NCBI GenBank assembly: GCA_017647025.1
Contig: JAGCLL010000054.1
Location: forward strand, 1-54,826
DNA from: Alistipes sp.
GTDB lineage: Bacteria; Bacteroidota; Bacteroidia; Bacteroidales; Rikenellaceae
Direction of reading: 5' to 3'
DNA length: 54,826 nucleotides
The translations under genes and the position numbers were made by a program. Positions 9,032 through 16,240 of this stretch are shown here, in pieces. The number at the start of each line of letters is the position of its first letter. Position 1 is the first letter of the stretch. A model generated the notes under the pieces. It did not search any database, was not told the DNA's origin, and saw only the letters and a list, made by a program, of their open reading frames with translations.

Positions 9032-9147
9032 TTTAATAGATATTTTGAGTTATAATTTCGTATTCATACTCTGCCTATTACTGTGTAGTAACGCCTTCAA
9101 AAGCGCATTTATTGCCTTTGCACACTACATAATAATGCAATTTCGGA

Positions 9148-9179
9148 CAAATATACGAATTTATTCTAAAAAACACAAA
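9148..9179 (-). promoter_or_regulatory. Near-consensus promoter of the M16 protease gene
   Basis: On the minus strand TTTG (9176-9179) and TATATTTG (9148-9155) are separated by exactly 20 bp, a full match to the Bacteroidota -33/-7 promoter. Expected start of transcription is near 9144, leaving a leader of about 110 nt. The -33 element sits inside the T-run of the upstream operon's terminator. Confidence 0.8.
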
Positions 9180-9212
9180 AACACCCCCTGCAAATAAAAA
9201 TGCAAGGGGGTG
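9178..9212 (-). terminator. Terminator of the nuclease/TonB operon
   Basis: CACCCCCTGCA (9182-9192) pairs with TGCAAGGGGGTG (9201-9212) with one bulged base; on the minus strand the hairpin is followed by TTTTTG. It lies about 25 bp after the stop codon of the DUF5689 gene, the last gene of the five-gene operon. Confidence 0.85.
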
Positions 9213-9237
9213 CTTTCTTCAATCTATCGTTATAGAG

Positions 9238-10755
9238 TTACTCGATTGTCTCGGTATCCTCCACAACCTGCTGTGGCAAGAGATATGACTCCTCTGGCGT
9301 CTTCTCCAAAACCCATACTACCCAATCAGCCCACTCGTTCCAAGCAGCCCAAGTAGGTGTATTATCATTTTCTGGCTTGTTTGCAAGATAGGTACTCTTC
9401 CACGCCTCCACTGCTGCTGCACGAGCCTCAGGGTCCGGAGTTACAGGATAGACATAGTGAGGGAAGTTATCTTCCGCCCACTTGATAAGTTTGCTCCACG
9501 CAGGCGAAGGCTCGGTTGGCTCTGTCTTAATCTGCATATCCTCGATGCGGTTGATAGCAATCTGATATGTTGACCAATCGTTTGAACTTCCCGTATAATC
9601 AGACTTCTGTGCATAGATTTGGAAGATAGCCAATACATCGCCACTCATTCCGTGCTTTGGTGCATATTTACCTGCAAAACGAGAGTAACCACTCGTACGA
9701 AGCATATAGACACCGTGCTCAGAGGTGTATTTTGGCTGCGATTTGTATGTAAGGCAAATGCTACCATACAACGCAACATTGTTCATACTATACGCCATAT
9801 GATACCAAGGCTTATTGAGCGACACCTCCACTGTTCCACCAGGAGTTGTAGGAAGTGATGCCTGTATTCCACTTGTGCAGAGCCACGATGGGTACAACTG
9901 CGCATATTGTCCGTTTGCAATAGTCGGATTTTGTGTAATGTTACCATTTGCATCTGGATAGTCAACACCCGCATAGTAGACCGTCAAATTCTTGAATCGA
10001 ATCAAACGACCAAGGAATCGCTCGGTATTCGAGCCGTGAATTTTCGAGTATGAGTTTTCGTCTACTACAAAGATGTCTGCACTTTCGTCGGTAGAACTCT
10101 CGGTGAGAGTGGTCTTCTCGCCGACAAATACATGCTGACGCACTCTATTTTGGCTTACAAGGTTCGAGTTTGCGTAGTACTTGTAATTTCCATACGAGTT
10201 GTAACTCGAAGTTGGAATATCGCCCAACGAGAGCATCATACGGAAGTTACCAAGGTACAAACCGCGCAACTTAACATATACCCAAACCGATTCGCCAGTA
10301 TCGAGGTTGCAAGGATAGTCCATATACAAGCCATTGACCAACTTCAACTCGATAGCCTCCGTACCATCGAAAATATAGAGCGACTTGTAGATATTACCCT
10401 GCTCATCGTTCGAGATAACCTTACCCTTAATATAGTAGTTACCTGTATCGAAACACTTTGTATCAATCTCATACTGGGTACACTCCTTCTCTTTTGCAAC
10501 AAAACGAAGATACTTTGTATCGGACTCACCCTTATTGATACCAGTCGAACTTAACGATCCAAATTTATTGATAAACTTATCCTTCAACTCGGCAATAGAG
10601 ATATGCTGTATACCCGGATTAACCGCCTCGAAAACCTCATCATTGTAGATTGTCGGAGCCTCAGGCATCTCAAAATCATTGTAGCAAGCGGTCAATACCA
10701 AACCGAGCAATGCTACCAAAATCATCTTATACTGTTTCATAAATTTTTCTCTCAT
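9238..10755 (-). CDS. DUF5689 domain surface lipoprotein
   Basis: 505-residue lipoprotein. The signal peptide ends in the lipobox LTAC, with Cys24 followed by YNDFE; an internal ATG at 10740 gives a more compact signal peptide and may be the real start. Residues about 50-270 show the DUF5689 pattern: ISIAELK, then IKGKVISNDEQGNIYKSLYI and a GESVWVYVKLRGLYLG strand, an OB-fold-like layout. The last 90 residues carry eight tryptophans and an acidic end. The gene lies 15 bp after the TonB-dependent receptor, the position occupied by SusD-type ligand-binding partners, but no SusD fold is recognisable. I infer that it is the surface partner of the receptor, possibly presenting nucleic-acid fragments. 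Last gene of the operon. Confidence 0.82.
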   Translation of the reverse strand: MREKFMKQYKMILVALLGLVLTACYNDFEMPEAPTIYNDEVFEAVNPGIQHISIAELKDKFINKFGSLSSTGINKGESDTKYLRFVAKEKECTQYEIDTKCFDTGNYYIKGKVISNDEQGNIYKSLYIFDGTEAIELKLVNGLYMDYPCNLDTGESVWVYVKLRGLYLGNFRMMLSLGDIPTSSYNSYGNYKYYANSNLVSQNRVRQHVFVGEKTTLTESSTDESADIFVVDENSYSKIHGSNTERFLGRLIRFKNLTVYYAGVDYPDANGNITQNPTIANGQYAQLYPSWLCTSGIQASLPTTPGGTVEVSLNKPWYHMAYSMNNVALYGSICLTYKSQPKYTSEHGVYMLRTSGYSRFAGKYAPKHGMSGDVLAIFQIYAQKSDYTGSSNDWSTYQIAINRIEDMQIKTEPTEPSPAWSKLIKWAEDNFPHYVYPVTPDPEARAAAVEAWKSTYLANKPENDNTPTWAAWNEWADWVVWVLEKTPEESYLLPQQVVEDTETIE

Positions 10756-10770
10756 TTTTCGGTTTGACTT

Positions 10771-13761
10771 TTAGAATCGGAAGTAGACATTTACGAAGCA
10801 AGTTGTGCCAAGCATATAGAAGTACTTCGAGTCGAAACGAGTGTAATATGTTGTAGATGGATTAGACGAGTAAACCAACTTACCACCATCACCCTGCTTG
10901 TATCCATATCCACGCACCTTACGCATACGCATCTGCTCGTAACCACCTGTGCGGAAGCCCTTATTATTGAGGAGGTTCTTAACCTCAGCACTGAAACCGA
11001 TAGTGTACTTACGCTTAATATACCAGTTCTTACCAACACTCGCAGCCAAAGTATAAGCGTGTCCCAAATCCTCCTGCGCACGAATTGCATTCATCGAGTT
11101 CAAAGCCCAATTCTTCTGCTCTTGTGAACTGCTATCTGCCAAGAATACTCTCTTATATGGCGCAATAGCATTCTCGGTACGATATGCAGGGTTCATCGAG
11201 AGGTACAACTTGTCGTAGTAGTTGAAGTTAATCGATGCAAACCAACTCTTTGGACCACGGAAGTCAAGACCTACATTCACTGCAAACTGTGGAGTGCTCT
11301 CAACATAGAAACCTTTCCAATCTACTGTATCGGTCAATTTTACCTCGTTGCTATTATCAACGGTCTGTACGAAGTTAGGGTTCGAAGTGTAGCGATAGTC
11401 GCCATAGTTCAATGCTCCCTGCAATGCCAAACCATTCCATATTGGAACACGCACTGCAACCTCGACACCCATATAGCGTTTATCGATATTACTCATTGCA
11501 AAGTTTGTAAACGAAGCCTGCGTATCATCGTAGAACGAAATAACCTTCGATGCGTTGGTCATCTCGGTAAAGTAACCCGCTACACGAGCCTGGATATATG
11601 GCAAGTTGAGGTTATAAACCAACTCTGCGCTATATGCCTGCTCAGGAGTCAAACCAGGAGTAATAGTATTACGGGTACGAGGCGACACGAATGCCGAGTT
11701 AAATGTTGGAGCATCCTGAACTGCGCCCAAATTCAACGCCAAGTGGTGAGCCTGCGAGAAACGATACGAGAAGGCAGCCTTTGCCTTATAGGTCAAGAAG
11801 TTCAAATGTTCAGAATCGCCCTTTGAGTTATCGGCAAACAAGCCCTTGCGCCACAAACCCTGACGCCACAAACCAGCATAACCTACCTCTGCGCCTACAT
11901 TCATCTCGAAACCGCCAGTACGATACTCGTACATAGCCCACAACTGTGTCTGACGCACGTGAGCAAAGTAGTCATACGAGAATTTGTCGCCCTCTTTAAC
12001 AATGCGTGCGTGACCGTGCTCGTTGTAGTAGTCGAGGTCGTTCTGATACTTTACAGGGTCACTACCCATATCACGCTCTGCGAACTTATCAACATCTACC
12101 CAGAAATCACCACCTAACAAATCCTTAATTTTGTCGTAGTACTCAGTGCGGTTAACACGAGCCTTAATACCCGCCAAAAGGTGGTGGTTAGCGTTGAAAT
12201 CGTGCGAGATATTTGCCGCAAAGTTGTAGTCAATCTGGTCGGTATGACGCTCCTCAATCATATAGTTAGAACGGTGTCCTTGCGCATCGCCATACGCAGA
12301 GCCGTTCTTATTCGAGTTAATCATATTGTCGAAGTCAATACGACCATTCCATACCGAGCGAGCATCTGCAGCAGCCTGCAAATATGAATATATTTGGCTA
12401 TCGCTCGATGCTGTAAAGATGTCCGAAATAGCAATGTTCGGAGTTCCTGCACGATGAGCCATTATTGCCTCATTCAACAATCCAAGATTATGCAACTCTT
12501 TGAAATTCTTTGTGTAGAACTTCGTAAAGCCATCACTATCAGTAAGAATCTGTGTAGTATAGTTCGACGGCAAGAAACGATAGTAATCAGGACGAGGATC
12601 CGATCCATCTTTCCAAGTCAAAGCCGAATAACCATTAAAACCGAAGCGCACCGAAGTTGCCGCAGTCAGACGAGTCTTCTCGCTGATGTCGTAGTAGTAG
12701 TTCAACATCACAATAGGCTCGTGCGAACGACGCACACGGGTGTTTCGCAACTTACCATCCTGGAAACCTACATTCGGATTGTAGTAGTTGCTGCCAAACA
12801 TATCGTAAGCCTCCTGTGTTGATGCCTGCTGTGCACCACGCTGCTGCGGAGTACCGAGAATCATCAACGACAAACGATGCTGTGGGTTAAACTGCTTCTC
12901 TGCTGCTGCGAAGTAGCCATACGAGTTGTAGTAAACTCCATCTACATAGCCATTTCCGCCCTGACGAGTCGATGCCGAGAATGCAAACGACCAACCATTG
13001 TCGAGTTGACCTGTTGCATACGAAACAATCGCACGGAAAGCATACATCTGATTACCACCCGACACACTTGCACGGAAGCCCTTGCGCATCTGCGAAGCAC
13101 GGGCGTTGATGTTTGTAGCACCACCAAAGCCTCCTACTCCGTAGTCGGTAGAGGTCAAACCTGCGGCACTCTCCTGATTGCGAGTAGCATCGTTCATACC
13201 ACTCCACAACGACCAAGGACCATAGCCAGTCAAAGCATCGTTGAAACGAATACCATTGAGATAGACATCGGTATACTTCGAGTCGTAGCCACGCACATTG
13301 AAGCGCATCTCGCTAAAACGGTACGATGCAATGTTGTTGTACAAATCTTTCGAGGCTGCAAGCGACGACGGCAACGCCTGAGTATCCGAAGCAGAAGAGT
13401 CGTTGTCGAACTCTGCAAAAATCGAATCATCGAGCATCTCGCCAGTAACTGCCTTTGGTACGATAATCACGGTATTGATATCCTTCACATTATTCTCCAC
13501 CTTGACAACAATATCGAGGTTTTCGAACTCAGGTGCCGCAAACGAAAGTTTGTAGTCACCCGCAGGCACACCCTGCAATACAAAGTAGCCATCATCGTTG
13601 GTTGTAGCCTTGAAGGTGGTACCTTCAATCGTTACCGCAACATTTCCAACAGCCGCACGGCCGTTGCGTGACAACACCCTACCCTTCAAGCCACTCTCCT
13701 GTGCGAAAGCAGAAGAAACGAGCAGTGTCATTGCCGCAATAAGCAAAAATTTAAGTTTCAT
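10771..13761 (-). CDS. TonB-dependent outer-membrane receptor
   Basis: 996-residue receptor. Signal peptide 1-20 (ends SSAFA), carboxypeptidase-regulatory-like beta-sandwich at about 24-100 (LKGRVLSRNGRAAVGNVAV), plug domain at about 125-230 (RFNVRGYDSKYTDVYLNGI, typical of plugs), then a 22-strand barrel ending in FVNVYFRF with the C-terminal phenylalanine required for outer-membrane insertion. It imports a ligand across the outer membrane using TonB-ExbBD energy. It sits between the EEP nuclease gene (27 bp) and the DUF5689 lipoprotein gene (15 bp), so all are co-transcribed; the two nuclease genes suggest nucleotides or oligonucleotides as ligand. Its barrel is clearly homologous to the protein at 30173-32626. 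Confidence 0.93.
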   Translation of the reverse strand: MKLKFLLIAAMTLLVSSAFAQESGLKGRVLSRNGRAAVGNVAVTIEGTTFKATTNDDGYFVLQGVPAGDYKLSFAAPEFENLDIVVKVENNVKDINTVIIVPKAVTGEMLDDSIFAEFDNDSSASDTQALPSSLAASKDLYNNIASYRFSEMRFNVRGYDSKYTDVYLNGIRFNDALTGYGPWSLWSGMNDATRNQESAAGLTSTDYGVGGFGGATNINARASQMRKGFRASVSGGNQMYAFRAIVSYATGQLDNGWSFAFSASTRQGGNGYVDGVYYNSYGYFAAAEKQFNPQHRLSLMILGTPQQRGAQQASTQEAYDMFGSNYYNPNVGFQDGKLRNTRVRRSHEPIVMLNYYYDISEKTRLTAATSVRFGFNGYSALTWKDGSDPRPDYYRFLPSNYTTQILTDSDGFTKFYTKNFKELHNLGLLNEAIMAHRAGTPNIAISDIFTASSDSQIYSYLQAAADARSVWNGRIDFDNMINSNKNGSAYGDAQGHRSNYMIEERHTDQIDYNFAANISHDFNANHHLLAGIKARVNRTEYYDKIKDLLGGDFWVDVDKFAERDMGSDPVKYQNDLDYYNEHGHARIVKEGDKFSYDYFAHVRQTQLWAMYEYRTGGFEMNVGAEVGYAGLWRQGLWRKGLFADNSKGDSEHLNFLTYKAKAAFSYRFSQAHHLALNLGAVQDAPTFNSAFVSPRTRNTITPGLTPEQAYSAELVYNLNLPYIQARVAGYFTEMTNASKVISFYDDTQASFTNFAMSNIDKRYMGVEVAVRVPIWNGLALQGALNYGDYRYTSNPNFVQTVDNSNEVKLTDTVDWKGFYVESTPQFAVNVGLDFRGPKSWFASINFNYYDKLYLSMNPAYRTENAIAPYKRVFLADSSSQEQKNWALNSMNAIRAQEDLGHAYTLAASVGKNWYIKRKYTIGFSAEVKNLLNNKGFRTGGYEQMRMRKVRGYGYKQGDGGKLVYSSNPSTTYYTRFDSKYFYMLGTTCFVNVYFRF

Positions 13762-13788
13762 ACTATTTATTTATATATGTTTAGTCTA

Positions 13789-14820
13789 TTATTTCGAAAT
13801 ATAGATATATACCGGGAAGTGGTCGCTATATCCGTTCTGGAAGTTCGAGCCCACGAACGAACGCAATGGATAGTTCTTATACTGTCCCTCTTTCTGCACC
13901 ATATACGGAGCAATAAAGATATTTCCGTAGAACTTCGCACCCTCCGCCTTCTGAACTTTCAATGCTCCGGTCGAGCCAGTTGCCAAGTTCTCCGACACCA
14001 CGATATTGTCGAACAAGTTCCACGCATCACGATATGCCAAAGTGCCATATCCAGCCTTCAACATAGCATAGAATGGGTTGTACATATCGTTTGGTTCCAA
14101 CTTTTTGAGGTTGCCCTTTGCTCCAAGCACATCCACTACACTAGCATCGGTAGCGTCATCGTTGAAGTCGCCCATAATCACCACCTTGGTTGCAGGGTTT
14201 ACTGTACGCACCGAGTCGCAGATATGTTTACACTTTGCCGCAACAAAATCACGAGAGTGTTGCGAGCGCTCCTTACCACCGAGGCGTGAAGGCCAGTGCG
14301 ATACGATAAAGTAGAATGGCTCGCCCTCGATTTTGCCCCACATAGCCACCAAATCACGAGTGAGGAAGTTCGGACGACCAGGGAATGAGATGCGATGCGC
14401 CTCCGAGCCCTCCAAATGGAATTGGTCGGGACGATAGAAGAATGCGCAATCTACACCACGACGGTCAGGCGAGTCGTAGTGTACAATGCGATAGTTTGTG
14501 CGTGCAAACTTTGGGGTTGCAAGCAAATCCTCCAACACGAGGCGATTTTCAATCTCCGACACACCAATTACGGTTGGGAAATTCTTATCCTTGGCTGCGA
14601 TATCGAACAAAACTCTCGACATATTAGCCTGCTTTTGGTTGTAGCGGTAGGTTGTCCACTTGCGAGCACCCTCAGGGAGATACTCCTCGTCGTTCTTGTT
14701 CGGGTCATTGATAGTATCGAACAAGTTTTCGAGGTTGTAGAATACCACCTTGTAGGGTTTCTGCGCAATAGCCACCAACATTGCGCCAACCAAACATACT
14801 GATAAAAGTAGTTTTTTCAT
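13789..14820 (-). CDS. Secreted endonuclease/exonuclease/phosphatase family protein
   Basis: 343-residue protein of the EEP (DNase I-like) superfamily with a signal peptide at 1-19 (MLVAIAQ). Family motifs are all visible: FYNLENLFD near the start (catalytic Asn), GVSEIENR (metal-binding Glu), SHWPSRLGG (catalytic His region), MGDFNDDATD (Asp/Asn), and the terminal YSDHFPVYIYI (Asp-His pair). Members cleave DNA, RNA or phosphoester groups using Mg2+. Export places it in the periplasm or on the surface. It starts 3 bp after the endonuclease stop codon and 27 bp before the TonB receptor start, so it belongs to the operon. Whether it acts as exonuclease, nucleotidase or phosphodiesterase cannot be told from sequence. 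Confidence 0.9.
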   Translation of the reverse strand: MKKLLLSVCLVGAMLVAIAQKPYKVVFYNLENLFDTINDPNKNDEEYLPEGARKWTTYRYNQKQANMSRVLFDIAAKDKNFPTVIGVSEIENRLVLEDLLATPKFARTNYRIVHYDSPDRRGVDCAFFYRPDQFHLEGSEAHRISFPGRPNFLTRDLVAMWGKIEGEPFYFIVSHWPSRLGGKERSQHSRDFVAAKCKHICDSVRTVNPATKVVIMGDFNDDATDASVVDVLGAKGNLKKLEPNDMYNPFYAMLKAGYGTLAYRDAWNLFDNIVVSENLATGSTGALKVQKAEGAKFYGNIFIAPYMVQKEGQYKNYPLRSFVGSNFQNGYSDHFPVYIYISK

Positions 14821-14823
14821 AGG

Positions 14824-16122
14824 TTAATTATTGTTTATGTCTGAAAATTTCCAACTGTAAAAATCACACTGTCGCTTCACCTCGCCAGCAATCGTCGGGT
14901 GAAGATTTCTGAAAAATTCTAAACCGCCGGTGCGACGCTCAATCTCCGCTACCGACACCGCAGCATCTTTCAACGAAGTATCCTTGGCAGCCGAGTTATT
15001 CTCAAAGATAAAACCGATGCACATCAACTCGTCGGCCGAGGTAATCTCGCTAATATGCTTGCCAGTTGAGCCTTTCTTGGTGCGCAGCAACAACTTGTAG
15101 CAGTGCGATGGCACCGATATGGTGCGACCATTCTTACTTACGGTCTTATTCTTCTCGAAGAGCGTTCCAACAACAACAAATAGCGTATCAGAGCAAATTT
15201 TTGTACGCACATTATTCTCTAAAACCGCCCAGGAGCCACTATTAAAGTCGTAGTCCTGCGCCATAATGTTTGTCGAGTAGCAAGTCTGCGCATTTGTGTT
15301 CCAAGTGTTGTAACGGTCTGCCGATGGGAGCATATGTCCACGAGCATAACCGCCACCTATGCCACTATTGAAGCGAATATCCGCCTGCTTCGACTGCGGA
15401 ATAATCGGCTCGGTGTAGGTGTCATAAGCATCTTTTCCTGCGAGATAGGTACTCACAATCTCGTATGCTGTGCTCCAATTTGAACTATATTTATACTGCG
15501 TTACCGCATCATCAAAAGCCCACGCATTTGTACGACCTGCGGTAGTACCACCAACTTTATAACTTCGTCCCGAAGTGTAGACCGGGTGTGCTGGATATGC
15601 CACCCAACGGGAGCATATTTTGTCCGTATCGTAACATACCGAGAAGTTGCGCACTCGCCTACCATCCGAAAGAGTGGTATAGTAGGTCTTATGAACGAGC
15701 GACACTCCCTCTTGATAGTCGGGTTGCTCGCCCCACGCCTTGTCGTAGTCGGGATTTTTGGTTTTGGCAAGTTGGCGAATAGTAAAAATTTTGGTGTAGC
15801 CGTCGCTAAAAGTTATACACACCTGAGCCATACGCTCCGTCTCGCCACTATTCTTGTCGAATTTCAGAGCGAAAGGATTTCCAACTGTACCAAATCGATT
15901 TACCACCGAGCAGAACTCCCCACCCTGCAACACTTCCAAAGTCCACTTATACGAAGGCTCGCCAGTTGTTGCGCCCGATAAAGTAGTCTCACGATAATCC
16001 AATATCTTGGCAGATATAGTAGCAATAGATTCGTATGGCGACCAATCATCGACCACCGCACACCCCATAAAAGAGAGTGTAAGCACCAACATAGCAACTA
16101 CGCTACGGTTGATGCTCCTCAT
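14824..16122 (-). CDS. DNA/RNA non-specific endonuclease lipoprotein (NUC family)
   Basis: With the ATG at 16122 the protein has 432 residues and a compact lipoprotein signal peptide ending in MGC; the frame could extend 16 codons further to a TTG at 16170, which I consider less likely. After the signal comes a beta-rich domain (about residues 30-135) with BACON-like features ending ITFSDGYTKIFTIRQL, then the bba-metal nuclease domain with YARGHMLPSADR, the Bacteroidota form of the DRGH active-site motif holding the general-base His, followed by the Mg2+-binding Asn region (STNIMAQ, LENNVR). It cuts DNA and RNA without sequence preference. As a lipoprotein it is probably surface or periplasm exposed. 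It is second in the operon. Confidence 0.9.
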   Translation of the reverse strand: MRSINRSVVAMLVLTLSFMGCAVVDDWSPYESIATISAKILDYRETTLSGATTGEPSYKWTLEVLQGGEFCSVVNRFGTVGNPFALKFDKNSGETERMAQVCITFSDGYTKIFTIRQLAKTKNPDYDKAWGEQPDYQEGVSLVHKTYYTTLSDGRRVRNFSVCYDTDKICSRWVAYPAHPVYTSGRSYKVGGTTAGRTNAWAFDDAVTQYKYSSNWSTAYEIVSTYLAGKDAYDTYTEPIIPQSKQADIRFNSGIGGGYARGHMLPSADRYNTWNTNAQTCYSTNIMAQDYDFNSGSWAVLENNVRTKICSDTLFVVVGTLFEKNKTVSKNGRTISVPSHCYKLLLRTKKGSTGKHISEITSADELMCIGFIFENNSAAKDTSLKDAAVSVAEIERRTGGLEFFRNLHPTIAGEVKRQCDFYSWKFSDINNN

Positions 16123-16240
16123 TGCAGAGAATATGTTTTTCAATGTATTCAAAAGTGTGTCAATTGTCAATTTTTAATTGCAATTAATTTAGTACCCAAG
16201 GCAGGTAATCAGCCTGCCTTGGATTAAAATTATATCAAAA

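Noticed and set aside
9032-9147. Regulatory RNA in the 110-nt leader of the M16 protease gene
   Set aside because: Only a weak 6-bp pairing (TGTAGT/ACTACA) is visible and no known riboswitch motif.
9238-10755. SusD/RagB family assignment for the lipoprotein after the TonB receptor
   Set aside because: The position fits, but no SusD motifs or TPR-like helices are seen; the sequence fits DUF5689.
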